Notes under the pieces: model-generated
What the model was told of the DNA's origin: nothing
The model's database searches: none
Seen by the model: the letters and a program-made list of their open reading frames with translations, nothing else
In this document: in pieces, positions 47,501-59,400 of the stretch
How positions within the stretch are numbered: position 1 is the stretch's first letter
Layout: every line of letters begins with the position of its first letter
Assembly: GCA_003194525.1 (NCBI GenBank)
Contig: NBIV01000105.1
Location: 124,001 to 188,000 of the forward strand
Source: Gracilariopsis chorda
Lineage: Eukaryota > Rhodophyta > Florideophyceae > Gracilariales > Gracilariaceae
Direction of reading: 5' to 3'
DNA length: 64,000 bases
Program-made: the position numbers and the translations under genes

Positions 47501-48582
47501 TGGCTTCTTTTGTCTGCGGCCTATGGGCTAGCTAACGCCGGAGCTAAATGGCAGCAGTTTAGTGACGACGTTCTTCGCAGTTTTGGTTTCCACCAGCTTG
47601 TCTACGTACCGCAACTGTTTTACAAGAAGTCCAATGGGAAGATCATCGTCGTTGCCGTTAAAGTGGTGGACGATATCCTTTTTGGAGGAGAACGATCTAC
47701 CCTGGCCGCCGTCATCGAACAGATCGGAAAATGTAATAAGCTTGGGACAATTGTGTATGGTCCCGGCAAGATTCATTTCTACGGTCTTGTAGTGACCCAG
47801 TTCCACGACATGACCACTGCGATTGACGGCGAAGATAAGATGCAAGGATACGAAGCGTCACAGATTAGTCGTGTGAGAAGAAGGGAACAAGATAGCCCCC
47901 TAAACAGTATCGAACTCGCAGCCTTCAGGTCTCTCAACAGCAGTATAGGGTGGCTAGGCGTCGCTGCTTCTCCGTTTTGTGCACATGCAGCAAGCTACTT
48001 ACAGCAGAAGGGTCCAAAGCCACTGGTCAAAGATCTGATCACGCAGATTAATCTGTTGAAGAGTCTTGAGAAAAAGGGCACGACGCTTAAATTTGTGCGC
48101 CCAATCGAAGACAAAGGGTATCAAGTTTCAGTGGTAGTGTTCTCTGACGCAAGTCGCTCCAAAGACTACGGACAGCTAGGATATATTGCGGGATTACTGT
48201 TCGGGAAACTCGAGCTGAATTCTATCATTCACGTGGTCGCTTGGAGTTCTCACAAGTCGCGTAGGCCAGTCAAATCGATTGGCTCTGCTGAAACGCTGGC
48301 AGCTGGAGAGGGCATAGACGAAGGAAAAGTTTTGTAAAGGGCTTTTTCCACTCTCCTTGGAATTCAGGTTGGACTTTGGATCGTTGTGGATTCGAAAGAC
48401 CTATATAGTACGCTGTCTACTTGTCGAAATGCAACGGACAGGTCTATTCGTGGGGAAATCTCTTTGATTAGATATGAGTTTGAAACCCGCAGAATCAACC
48501 GAATGGTATGGATTCCTGGCAAGATTAATTAGGCAGACCCAACGACCAAGTGCGATAGCCCGATGTGCGAAAGTCTGTAGTT
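44576..48582 (+). pseudogene. copia Gag-Pol polyprotein with Tudor-like insert, nearly intact
   Basis: A single reading frame of about 1,335 codons interrupted only by TAA 46214, TAA 48335 and TAG 48530. Order: Gag tail; knuckle-like CHKCRTWGDWKNDH (Asp where a His is usual); protease LLDNGAPYSGIG with its Asp; integrase zinc region HKHVCGHSTYSD...CTAC; core with VCVDHMFLD, VAFDRGFNN and NVLESKH as the D, D, E positions; an SH3-like VGDMVRVFVKN; an acidic linker; a Tudor/Agenet-like domain (46770-46936: VYWPIDKKFYKGTV, VHYDDGDKEKLTLENEVW); RT with KIDFKSAFLQTEAQRDVYLVPP and VVDDILFGG (Asp-Asp 47669-47674); and RNase H with FSDASRSKDYGQ, SAETLAAGEGID and ADPTTK. The gag N-terminus and LTRs are missing or unrecognised. 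It resembles the GalEa-like copia lineage of algae and crustaceans, which is recalled, not checked. Confidence 0.88.
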
Positions 48583-49105
48583 GATGTTATTCGATGGTAA
48601 GATATCTGTGGATTTTGGTAACGCCATGTTCAAATCGTCTAACAAGTCTACAGGCTAACGTTGATTCCTAAGGGGATGAGTATGGAATGCAATTGGCTTG
48701 AGAGTACGCACGCAGGCTGATAATGCGCAAGACTAGCGCGTGGAGACTGACAGAACAGGCTGTACAGCTTGGTTAGTGCAGACTTACAAGAAGACTGTCA
48801 GTAATGGATGCGCCATGAAAACTTGTCATGTTGACACGCGTTAGCTCGCTCATGAACCACTGAACTTAGAGCGCCGTGCGATGATAATTAGACTGACAAC
48901 ACGGTGGTTGCATTAAGTTAGTACGTGGCGAGAGGCGCAAACGTGCAACGTAATACGCAACAGGAGTACTTCAGCCATGAGCTCGCAGACTACCGTAGTG
49001 AGAACCAGAGACAAGCACCGCCCTACTTGTCCGATCAATAAACAAGTACAGCTAACCGAACTTAGGTGCTTCACTGAACCCCAGTACAACCCCACTTACT
49101 AATAT
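48583..49105. other. no gene seen
   Basis: Could hold the 3' LTR of the copia element. No matching 5' copy was found to confirm it. Confidence 0.4.
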
Positions 49106-50641
49106 ATGGCACTTTTTCGTTCGATCATGGCGTCCACATCGACGCCACCGACAGAATATGCAGATGGGGAGGACTATATCGTTCGACGTTCGTCTTCAGT
49201 TTCATTTTCCATCAATCATCCGAAGCCTATCTCTACCACACTAAATTCCATACGACTTTTTCTTTGTCAGTACGATCAGTACTCGGAAGAGGGCAAAGCC
49301 AGGGCCCTACAACTCGCAGTCATTTACTCAACTACCACCGAGCTTGTTCGCCCCGTCAAGCTTACGTACTGTGTTGATGACGAATACCTGGAATCCTCTA
49401 TTGAAATGGACTACATCTCCGGCGTGGAGAGTACTGCTGAGCACACAGATGACAAGCTCCGCAAATGCTTAGAACCAGAAGCCGATGAAGATAGGGACAG
49501 TTGAGTATCACCCAAATCGAAGAAATTATAAGGAAAGAAGTCTCACTGGATATGACCGATACCTCTTCGAGATCGCTCATGAAAGTTTATTCACAAACTA
49601 TATCTCCGCTTTGAGCCGCAACGGGATTTCATGGGTAATAAAAGACCACCTGAAGCTCGCTGTCAAGCCTCAGGTGTACGAGGTGAAGCCCACGCTGTTG
49701 CAGCTATGACTTCAGACGGACTTGGAACGTGCGTAAGTCTCTCTGAACAGCAAGATAAAGGAGTTATGAATCACGCAATGGTCTTCGCGGAAGCCTTACA
49801 AATCATCGACAACGGCCCACCACCAAAAAACAGAGGTTCCAAACCCCGTGGTGTTTCATCAAGAGAGCACAGCACGTCAAGCACGGACTGCAACGAAAAG
49901 AACGCTATATCTTACGCTTCGTGAAAGCGCTCTTAACGTACTGGTTCGTCATGCAGGCTTCCTCCGCCCTGCCCCAATCCACTGCAAAGAACTCGATGAC
50001 CGTTATTAGATGGACGACGGTCCACTCCTGCTCAGAAGGTAATTCTGAAAGCACATTTGAAATTAAAGCTTGCGAAAAAGAAGGCTCACGATGGACCATC
50101 AAAATGCACCCGTTCCCAGAAAAACAAATCCAATCAAGGCAAAGATGGTACTGTCGCCCGTCTGAACACAACTACGAGGCACAATTATTCGAACTGCTTT
50201 GTCACCGTTTTAGATGGCACAACGTCAATCAAATCAACTGTTAGATGCGATGAGGGAAGTGACGACAGCATTGTCTCACCGGACCTCGCTGAAGCTGCCG
50301 CAATCAAAGGCATCGGCAAGATTTCTGCAGTCCAGAAGGTTTCTCTCGCTGTTGTTTTGGAATGAGGCACAACGGATTCCGCTGAACGTTTTTCGTTTTC
50401 GAAGACCTGGGCAGTGGCAAGGACTATCTTTCACCTTGCGTCAGGAAACCTCACACTAATGAACATTTCCTTCCAGGTCACTGATGACAACTTGGCATGC
50501 GAGGATCTTGTAGTCGGGCGACCTGTCTTGCGACATTTCCGAGTGGACACAAACACCTCACTAGACGACAGTCCGTTCGCACTTAATGGTGCAGATTGCT
50601 CGGAAGTCGGAAATCCTACCTCTCAGTCTACTGGCGACTAG
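49106..50641 (+). pseudogene. Ty3 gag-protease fragment, oomycete-like family
   Basis: Gag part (49106-49924, three frames): QYDQYSEEGKARALQLAV...ELVRPVKLTYCVDDEYLESSI, ISALSRNGISWVIKDHLKLAV, ALQIIDNGPPPKNRGSKPRG. A stop-ridden spacer follows. Protease part (about 50200-50640): VLDGTTSIKSTVRCDEGSDDSIVSPDLAEAAAIKG, where DEGSDDS stands at the D-[ST]-G position, then NISFQVTDDNLACEDLVVGRPVLRHFRVD. I associate this gag and protease with Ty3 elements of Phytophthora-type oomycetes. No RT follows; the sequence ends at the CTA/TAG foldback. Confidence 0.65.
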
Positions 50642-50684
50642 TAGCCGCTACTACTAGTCACTAGTAGTAGTCTACTACTACTAG
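50636..50684. repeat. CTA/TAG trinucleotide foldback
   Basis: Two adjacent palindromes: GACTAGTAG, CCG, CTACTACTAGTC (50636-50659) and CTAGTAGTAG, T, CTACTACTACTAG (50661-50684). They sit exactly at the truncated end of the Ty3 fragment. Confidence 0.85.
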
Positions 50685-50930
50685 CCTCTGTGTTTTTGAA
50701 ACGCTAGTATTTGGGGCTAGTTTAGTAGGATTGAAATATACCGTCAAAAATATCTTCAGAAAATGACGCATCGCGAATGCAGAGGTAATTTTCGTTAAAT
50801 TAGAGTGCCAGCTAGTTTTTGAATTCGATTCTAGCACAGATTCTTACAAGTTATGAATGCAAAATGAATGCAAAAGACGTCTGAAGTTTACCGTGGATTT
50901 TCGTTTGTCATTTGATAGATGTGAATGACG
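50685..50930. other. no gene seen
   Basis: AT-rich spacer without recognisable features. Confidence 0.4.
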
Positions 50931-51828
50931 GGTGTGGAGATCAACAATCCCTCTTACCAACCCATATCACGACGATACCCCTCAAAACCACTCTCCACCG
51001 AGCGACTGCGTCTCCGTCTCCAGGAACGTCAGCTTGAAGAAGTCATCTGGTACGCTTTCCTCCTTTTCCTTCTTCACCCTCTTCTCACAACTTCCACCAC
51101 GTCTCTCCTCATCCTCCTCATCATCCACCTCCTATCTCCTCTTGCGCTGATCACCCAAGATCCTTTCCGTCTCCCTCACCACCTCTCCTACAATTTTGAG
51201 CCCACTAGTCCCCTTTCCAACCCTCTTCTTTGCCTTCTTCTCTCCACCCACTCCATGCTTACAGCATCCCTTCGAGCCCTCTCTTACAACCAGCCTCTCC
51301 TTGCCAACCCTCCCCTTGCACACCTCGTCCTCCTCCTCTTCGCTCACTGCAGTCCCGCCCACAAACCTTACTTGCTCTTTCTTCACTTCCCATCAAGCTC
51401 TTCTTCTCCAGTTCTGACGCTTATCCCATCTACCCTCATAAACCTAAAACCACCCGCCATCGCACCCTTTGGCGTCACAGGTGAGCCCTGCCGTCCACCA
51501 CGACTCTTTTCAACACTACCTCCCTCCTTCACTAACTTCTCCACCTCCCGTAGCCACGCCAGAATCTTCTCCTGCTCTTCTTTCAATCCTCCCACCTCAT
51601 AAGCCACAAACACTGCAATTATCTTCGCCATCCCACTCACACCCCTTTCCACTTCCTTCCCCACCTCCCTCCCCATCGCAATAAAACACAACGCAAGCAC
51701 TCCCTCCAACCTTTTCTCCTCCCCTTTCTCTTTTTATCGCTTCTTCCGCATCCCCACAGCCACGGCTTCCTCAATCTTCGCAGATAACTGCCCCCATCTG
51801 CGCGATCTGCGGCCACTTGTGATCTCAA
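50931..51828 (-). pseudogene. basic/acidic coiled-coil protein, unidentified
   Basis: The plus strand is strikingly pyrimidine-rich, so minus frames are Lys/Glu/Arg/Gly-rich. The best piece, 51709-51383, reads MAKIIAVFVAYEVGGLKEEQEKILAWLREVEKLVKEGG, a convincing amphipathic helix or coiled coil. 51386-51132 continues with EEEEDEVCKG and similar charged sequence. Similar purine-rich coiled-coil coding occurs on the plus strand at 54.2-54.8 kb. No domain recognised. The plus frame 50925-51602 (Leu/Pro/Ser-rich) is read as its shadow. Confidence 0.35.
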
Positions 51829-52607
51829 ACTTGGCAGTGCTCAAAGGAAGCGGCAAGGATTAAAAGACGTGGTAGAGATCGAAACAAATCGACAGCCCTC
51901 GGTGACGACCTCACGCCGCAGCTGCTCCCGCGCATTCAACTCCGCGCCATTTTACGCCCCTTCCAAACACCCCCAAACACTGTATTTCAAAATATATAGC
52001 GCTTTCTGCTTTTACTTTCAACTCTACTCCACCCAAGTACCTCTCTCATATCGTCAACTCCTTTCTACACCCCAGATGTTCCTTTTCGACGCCCAATAAA
52101 CTCATTTTCTTCACTTTTACAGCCATCTCGCAGCCCTCATTTTCATACACCTCATTAGTTCTTCTTCATAACCCTTTCCCTCTTTTCTGCGCACATTGCC
52201 CACCTCTTATCCCACTTCCACAAGAAATTTTTTCTCATATCTTTCTTCTTCATGTCTCAATATGGTACATTGAATATGAACAGAAACACGTTCAGAACAC
52301 ATAGAACACCCGCTTGGCTCTGTCTTTAATCTTCTTGCATCTAGTTGCTGTCATATTGTTCAATAAAGCTATTCTGTTGCAGGTAAAAGCAGACACACTT
52401 GCTTGTTATCTTTCTCTCCCGTTCTTCATCACAAGTTCTTCCTTTGACCTCTTAGCTCTAAAAATGGTGTTCGAAAGCTTTCGCTCCTAAAAATACGGCG
52501 TCCTCCACAATGACATTCGAGCAAATCTCACGCTGGACATTCTCCCCAACAAAACTTAACTTCTTTTCAACAATTTATTGAAGCTAAAGTACTGCAAGGA
52601 CAGAAAC
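51829..52607. other. pyrimidine-rich spacer between divergent genes
   Basis: C/T-rich on the plus strand with scattered AATAAA-like signals (for example CCAATAAACTC at about 52095). No recognised gene. Confidence 0.4.
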
Positions 52608-53606
52608 ATGTCATATTTTTCACGCGCAGCCTCCATTCTTAGTGATAAAGTGAAAGCCGAAATGACCAACACTGACCAACTTCTCCGCGAGAACGCCTCT
52701 GACCCCCGGTTCTTTCAAAACCACTTCCTACTACAAGACCTCCCGTACCGTCGACACATATCCAACTTCACTCGTTCCTCTCAATCCCTTTCGAACAATC
52801 CGTTTCATATGGCAAGTCTCCTTTCTCTACTAATTTTCGCCTCCCTCCTCTCATTCCCCATCAGAACTCTCTACGGTGTTCCGAAACCAGTGGTCAACAA
52901 GTTCCTTCTATCCGGCTATTCCTCCTGTGAAACGGAGACTGGATATACCATACTCTACACTATCATCAAGACAGTACTCCAGTGTTTTTTCTGTTCGACT
53001 TTGCATTTTCCCTTCACAAGGAGTTGTTCGGGTCCCTCTCTTTAGGGCCAATGAACCCCACTCAACATTCCGGCAGACTGAGCACCATCAGCGCAGGATT
53101 AGCAGGCTTTGTTAGAGCTGTACTCTACACCCTGTACGCGAACATATCTGCCGCCTACGAACTGCTACCAACGCCAGTTTCTCTACGACTTTCTATACGG
53201 AACGCCTCCATCGCGTTCTTTTCCGGCGGAATCTTCTTCGACCTCACAGTCTACATTGTCGACAGGTCGGCCCTGTACGCCCTCACAGGCCACAACTTCC
53301 ACAACAGAGTCCGTTTCCCATATCCGCCACACTATCTCTCGACTTCATACAAATTTCTTCACCAACGGCCTGGAAGGCTCTTCGAAGAGCGTCGTTCGTG
53401 GGCGGCATCGTGCTCTCCATTGGCCCCTTTTTTCGTTGACTTGTGCCCGTCTTCTATTCTTCACGCAGTTTACTTTAGAGTCCATACACCCTTCTGCTTT
53501 TTCAACTGACAGAGGTTTCTCTCCACTAGTGACTAACACTTTATTCATTCTTTTCCTGGTTTGCTCCAGTCCTATATATTACGAAATCAAATATAGGTTG
53601 AAGTGA
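52608..53606 (+). pseudogene. multi-pass membrane protein, unidentified
   Basis: From ATG 52608: a polar N-terminal region (VKAEMTNTDQLLRENASD), then hydrophobic segments MASLLSLLIFASLLSFPIRTLYG and TILYTIIKTVLQCFF. A frameshift at the T6 run at 52985-52990 moves the reading to frame 52982-53509: FLFDFAFSLHKELFG, STISAGLAGFVRAVLYTLYANISAAYEL, SIAFFSGGIFFDLTVYIVDRSALYAL. A second shift near 53340 leads into FTNGLEGSSKSVVRG...LVTNTLFILFLVCSSPIYYEI. About five or six membrane spans. The repeated Gly-rich 'ISAGLAGF..AV' segments recall carrier-like repeats, but no family motif is present. One of the few non-TE-like genes here. Confidence 0.45.
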
Positions 53607-54181
53607 TATATTGCAGCTTTCCGAACACACCCTAGACCCCAACTCTCAGATTTTTCCGTACGAATAACTTCTAGAACAACAGACTAACAATAAAGAATAT
53701 CTTCGTTGTCCTAGCCCCTTCATCTTCTATCTTTTGCATTCCTTTCTAGTCAGCGTCTTTGGAAAGCAGTTAAGAGCAAGGATATGTAAGCTCCATACTA
53801 TGCGTTGCTTCTGTAGCCCGTCATATAGGTTTTTCTTACAACTATGTCACTCTTTCATGTACAAATTTGTTGAATTCGTTCTTCGTTTTAGAACGCGAGT
53901 GAGATTGAAGCAAGATATCCAATCTCCAAGTTGCACTTATGAACTCCATGCATGGTAAGAATTATATTGTGATCATTCTCGTTAAGAAACGAATTCTACA
54001 GTTCGACGCATATTGTAGTAATGAGATATCACGCTGCGTACATGGAACGCTGTTTAGATGTCACGGAAGGACGGTTTGAGTAGAAAATTGGAAATCGAAA
54101 TATGTGAGGACAGATTAGCGTCAATACCAAACATCTCGCGTACTATATCGCGGCGTTTTCTGAGTTTAAGCTATTTTCCCA
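53607..54181. other. no gene seen
   Basis: Short frames only. ATAAAGAATATC at about 53692 may be part of a 3' end of the preceding gene. Confidence 0.4.
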
Positions 54182-54843
54182 ATGTCGAGTGGGTTTATTA
54201 GAGATGAGGAAGTGCTCACTCTGTTGAATCACACGGAAGTCCACAAAACTCTGCCCGGAGAAGAAGCAGATCGGTATGAGAGAACCGAAGAGAAGAAGAC
54301 AACTGTTGGCCTAGGATAGCTGGGAGTTGAAGTAATGGCTGGGAATTGAGGAGAAAATGCAGGTGGTGGACCGGAGCACAGATTAGAAAAGGATATGGAG
54401 GCCCGGGTTAAGGCTGTAGTTGAGTCGTTAAAGAAGAGTTAGTACACTTGTATGACATATGTAGTGTTTGAGTATGGTGGCTTGTCTTAGAGTGTTTCTG
54501 ATGGTGGGATTCCACTGGAAGTTGTTACTACTGTTCAAAATCGGATGAAAATGGCAGCGTTTTTGAACGGGGATCACGTGGAAGGGATCGTGGAGTGCTT
54601 GGTGAGGGAGATAGGAGCAGTTTATCGAAAGACCAATGCTTTAGAAGACAGAGTAAATGTCCTTGAGACGCAGCTTAAGGAGCCCGTTGATATTCCCGTG
54701 CACCTGAAAACCAGGGTAAGCTGGGTACAACACGGGGCCAGTGGAGCAGGCGGTGCTCATAGAAGCTGCCTAGGGACGAGGAAAAGGATGGAAGACAAAA
54801 GTGAAGAGGTGGAGCGAGGTACTCTTTTGAAGAAGAAACGTTG
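54182..54843 (+). pseudogene. small coiled-coil protein, unidentified
   Basis: ATG 54182 opens MSSGFIRDEEVLTLLNHTEV...EEADRYERTEEKK, and the frame is broken by stops at about 54317-54420. It resumes at 54545-54843 with DHVEGIVECLVREIGAVYRKTNALEDRVNVLETQLKE, a clear coiled coil, and a basic tail. No domain recognised. It lies tail-to-tail with the 2OG-dioxygenase-like gene. Confidence 0.4.
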
Positions 54844-54964
54844 ACAGGGTAAGACATATGCTTCTGATTAGGAAAGAATAGGACGACTCCTAGCTCTTTT
54901 GTGCATCATGATATAAATTCGACAATGCATTATTTACGGCCGTACTAGAATGTATCCGTCATCG

Positions 54965-55991
54965 CTAATTATCTTCTTCCATATCTTCATGTCTCTTCTC
55001 ACCCTTCTCTTGAGTATAAATGGCGTCGTCCTCATTATCATTTCCATCTTCATTAAGGTCATATTCGCCATTAATTTCATTTTGGGGTTTTTCGTCGTCT
55101 TGTAGAGGTTCTTGTGACACGCTGTCATCAGCAGAGCCCTCGTCGTTATCCGCAAATCCTGGAAACAGAATATTTTCTTTCGTCCCGCTTTTATCCTTCT
55201 GTATTAGTTCCTCGTCATCCACAAACCTGGGTCTAAAACTCGACTGAAGTTGAACCGCATCTGGTAGCTTGTAGTCTTCTGGTACCGTGTACACATGGTA
55301 ACGGAACAGGTAGTTCTGTGCCATGATCGCATCTCTACTCCATGCCCCCGCATGGTACACATCTTCTCTTCCAAGGAATATAGATACCGGTGGAATTAAG
55401 AATTTTCTGGTCGCGTATCCTCCTTAAATCGCTTCCAACTTCGCATTCGTTGTCGCAAAATGCTTATGAGACATCTCCAACACCCACAATGGAAACGAGT
55501 ACTTGCCAGAAGCTATCATAAAGTACCCCAGATTCTTCCTCCTCACTTTCTCCGGGATTATAAGCGTCTGAAAGTCTGCATGTAGCTTCTGTCTCGGTCC
55601 CAAGTCCAGTACACAACACTTTACCCCCAGTCCTTTGGCGTATACATCTTATACACCTGCAGTTGGTTATCTTTAAATCCTAAGCATACATAGATCTGAC
55701 CCATACGTGCTTCCAACAACGCTCGACTCTTCACCACCCAGTGACTCTCCGTCCTTCTTTAAATTTCACCCGCGATTCCCCTCCGTGTATTCATATAACT
55801 CGTAGACCCAGACAGTCTGTCAGCTTCATGAGCTGCCTCCACTGCATTGAAGGTAGAGTTCCAGAACTCATGATTCTCTACCTCTCGACTATCTTCTTGG
55901 GGTTTGAAATACTACTCGAAGAACCCAAGCAGCTTGTCACTCACATCACCATCCAACAGGTCACTCATCGCATGCAGCCTGCTCCTCATTC
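54965..55991 (-). pseudogene. 2OG-Fe(II) dioxygenase-like protein
   Basis: Minus-strand gene of about 340 codons. From 55968 down: MSDLLDGDVSDKLLGFFE, then WVVKSRALLEARMGQIYV, CLGFKDNQLQVYKMYTPKDWG, then after a 1-nt shift in a G5 run (about 55628) VLDLGPRQKLHADFQTLI. The HxD pair is His 55580-55582 and Asp 55574-55576. SGKYSFPLWVLEMSHKHFA follows, then FLIPPVSIFLGREDVYHAGA with the distal His at 55352-55354, and YLFRYHVYTVP with an Arg at 55301-55303. HxD, then ~75 residues, His, ~18 residues, Arg is the double-stranded beta-helix pattern that binds Fe(II) and 2-oxoglutarate. An acidic tail ends at 54965. In-frame stops: TGA about 55985, TAG about 55910, TAA about 55758, TAA 55424. The substrate is unknown. 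Such enzymes include nucleic-acid demethylases and TET/JBP relatives, but also many others. Confidence 0.5.
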
Positions 55992-56079
55992 ATTCGTCCG
56001 TTACAAAACCTTCCAGCACACAGAATACTCGCTCCTTAAAAAACCCTCAAATTCATCAAAAATCAACATTGTTGTGTCA

Positions 56080-56110
56080 GTTCTTGACATTGAACGGGAA
56101 TGTCAAGAAC
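56080..56110. promoter_or_regulatory. perfect 12-bp inverted repeat in the divergent spacer
   Basis: GTTCTTGACATT, 7-nt GAACGGG, AATGTCAAGAAC. It lies between the starts of the dioxygenase-like gene (minus) and the methyltransferase-SET gene (plus). It could be an operator for a dimeric regulator or a hairpin. Regulatory role inferred from position only. Confidence 0.45.
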
Positions 56111-56423
56111 GACCACCCACCGCAGCTGCACCGTTAGACCTACAACTGAACTGTGAGAACTGCAAAGATTTTCCGAAGTTTTACCTTCTCCCTGCGTTCT
56201 GTACTGCCCAACTCCCTCTTTCCCAACAAAATCTTTCGAAGTTTCCCTCCATGCTTCGTTACACATTTCAAAAGAAAAAGTTCTGTGAAGTTCGAGGGAC
56301 GTGAATCATCAGAACAGGCGTCGTCGTTCTTCGGTTGCCTGCCACGAAGCATCTCTCGCACAACCATTCCAACTCAAATGGAATCTTTCGTGCATAAGTG
56401 CACCTCCCACTGTACGTCCAGCC

Positions 56424-59400
56424 ATGGAGTTCTCCTCCACGAATCGAATTTCGGGGAGTTCCTCAGGTGCAACGGTGATAGGGGCGACCATTTCTACACA
56501 TCCTCCCTTCGACATGAGCAATTCGGAAAGCTTCACAACCATCTGGAAGGTGTTTATGTCCGTATGTGATGCATACGAGGAATCGAGAGGCTCTGGTGTC
56601 CCTAAACGCGAAGTGACATATGAGAAGACTGTCGATTTTATGCTCCAGAATCGTTGGGCAAATTCTGAAGTGTTCGGATTGTTGGAACGTTTCCTTGCAT
56701 TCTCTCTCACCCCCTACAGCGACGAAGAGGTTACTGCTTATATTTGCACATCTGTACAGGGTCCAACGCAGTACTTCCTACAAGTTTATCGATATGTAGC
56801 TTTGTGCCATAAACAAAACGGGTCCAAAGACAGTCGTCTATGGGACGTTTAGAACTTGACTATTGACGTGAGGCGAGAAGGTGGAACAACTATACTACAA
56901 AGAGTTTTCAACAATGACATATTCAAGAAGACCTTACGCGGAGCCGCTACGGGGCAGGGAAGTGGAAGGTTTAGGACCCTTCCTGGTACTCGATTCCAAC
57001 AGCTGTTATACCTGTCGGTGGTGATGCACATTGAGATTGTACGCAGGGGTCGGGAACAGAAGCCATACCTCGGACGGGGAAAGAAGGTGAAGGCAGTAAG
57101 GTACGTGGGAAATTTTACCATGTCTAATCGCACGCACTATAAGCGTATGGCGAACGGCATACACCAAGTATGCCGGGCTTGGGACGCGTTCGCTGTCGTT
57201 CTGGGATTCAGGGACTGCGAGCAGATGTTGCATCCTTATCTTCTTATCGACAGCGACACGTTTAAGCTCACTGATATTCACTCCCAAACGATTGGTTACA
57301 GCCCTCAAACCCCCACGTACAGGAGGGGAGAAGAAATGGAGCCGACGGTATCCGAGGCCAATGTATTTTCCTGGGATACTGCTTTTCCAGACGACGTAGA
57401 CTGTATTATGCGTACTCTGGCCCAAGAATTCGTCTCGGACCTTCCACGTATGGTACTGGAAAAGAAGATGTTTGAGTTCAGTGAAACCGAGCAATAGCCA
57501 GTGCTTTCTACGTTGAAGCGAAACGCCACAAAGCCTCTGGTTCGATTTGACTTTTTATCTGAGGGTATCGTTAAATCAGTGAGGGAGGCTTGTACAAAGC
57601 ATAATGTTCTACCAGTCAAAGCTACATCACACTCTACGGATGTACAGTCCACTACAGCCGCCTCTCCTGGGACCAGAAGCAGCACGAAGAGGGTGCAGGC
57701 CGTTGGGAAGCAGCTCAGTAGAAGCTCCAATGGCTCAGGACAGCCGGATGGGAACGGTTGTAGCAGTGGTGATGCCATTGCCGAGCCTACTGCTCCCGCT
57801 GCTGCGGAGATGCAGGCAACGCTGGACGCTTCCCTTAACATCCTCTCTCGTCATGGGACGCTGGACCGTGTGGCTGCAAAAGCTATGATGATTCTGGAGT
57901 CCGTGATGGAGAAGGACTTTGCGTTCTACTGCGTAGACTCCGAGGAGCTGGTGGATGCTCACAAACGTGTTCTGGGAGGCAGCTTATCTCTGAATGGGAG
58001 AGTTCAACTCGCTATATCTGACGCGCCGTATCACATTCGGGATACCGAATACGATTGCATCACTCAGCAGAAGATGGTATCGTCCGCCACTGACAATTAC
58101 GATTGCCTTCATCCTGTTGGGCATTTGATCTTCTTCTGTTCAGGTTTTAAATTCCCGATATGGTACAAGATTTTGAACGAGTGCACATACGTTGACGCGG
58201 ACAGGAGGATGAAGAAGTCTTTTACCGTGGATAAGAAGTCTCTTTTTGTTTTGGCGCCATCGCTCCAACCCGATGGCATTCTCTGGTCGCAATAACATTA
58301 GAATGTTCCCTGCAGCGGAGCAGCCAGTGCATGCGGTTTGGAATGGGATTCCTTATATCGACCAGAAGACAATGGTGAACTACTGTATGTTCAACCATGT
58401 TGTCAGCCGATACCCTCGACATTTCGGAGTAATCGACGAGGTTCCCCATCATTGCCCAAGAGAGAGAATATATTGGAGGGTGCAGGAAGGGCAAAGATTT
58501 GTAAATCGTCAGATACGCCCGAAACAGAAGTCGAAAGAGCTGATGAAAGAGCTCATAGCACGCACTTCTCAACCTGGAAACCTTGTGATGGATTTTTTCT
58601 CGGAAACGATTACCATTGCACTTGCGTGCATGGCACTTGTTCTGCACAGAAATTTCAATCGTTGGTGAGAAGTACCGCATCTGTTTCATACACGTGAAGC
58701 ATAACGGTATAGTGCATATGGCAAGGTTAATTGCCGATAATTCCCTCAAAGTCGGTTATTTGGAATGTTGTGAAAGCATCGGCACGAATGCTGTTGTACA
58801 GAAGGCACTTCATGTAGCAACGGTGTTCAAGAAGAGGTCTAGAGAAACACAATTGACTGCAATAAGGGATTTCCTGCAGTATCAAAGGTTCTCTTTCCAT
58901 AAAATGGCTTTTCTGTCGACTGCACGGGATGATATGGATCTTATCGGCATGTATCGCACTAAGGCTTTACATCTGTGGACGCACAGCACTCAGGCAAAGC
59001 AGAACGAGTTAGAGCCAGAGCTTGTGCGTGTGCCGATGCATCACTTTACTGGTGCAGGGTGGCAAGGTCTTCAGTGAAGCACCCATCTAGAAGGCTCGGA
59101 GTCTTTAGTGCACGGAATATTGCAGAAGGAGAGGCTGTTTGTCACTTCCATGGGACTATTGTGTATCATGACATTAGTCAACGTCTCCAACAACATGTTA
59201 CGTATGGGGAGGCGCTCATGGGAGCTACTTTTTGGCATTTCAACAAATTCTCCATTGAATTGGTAGGTAGCGGCATGGGTTTTGAAAATCTGCCTACTTA
59301 TGATGGAGGAAAGAAGACAGCGAGGATATGGATTGTTCCCGCACTTTATTCTATGGCAGGCTATATTAATGATTCGCGTTACCTGGATGGAGACGAGGAG

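Noticed and set aside
50925..51602. 225-codon plus-strand Leu/Pro/Ser-rich frame
   Set aside because: It follows from extreme C/T richness, and the minus strand gives a more protein-like coiled coil.
56850..57497. TAG codons in the methyltransferase-SET frame as evidence of TAG reassignment
   Set aside because: Other pseudogenes in the window are broken by TAA and TGA as well, and this gene also has frameshifts. Ordinary decay is enough.
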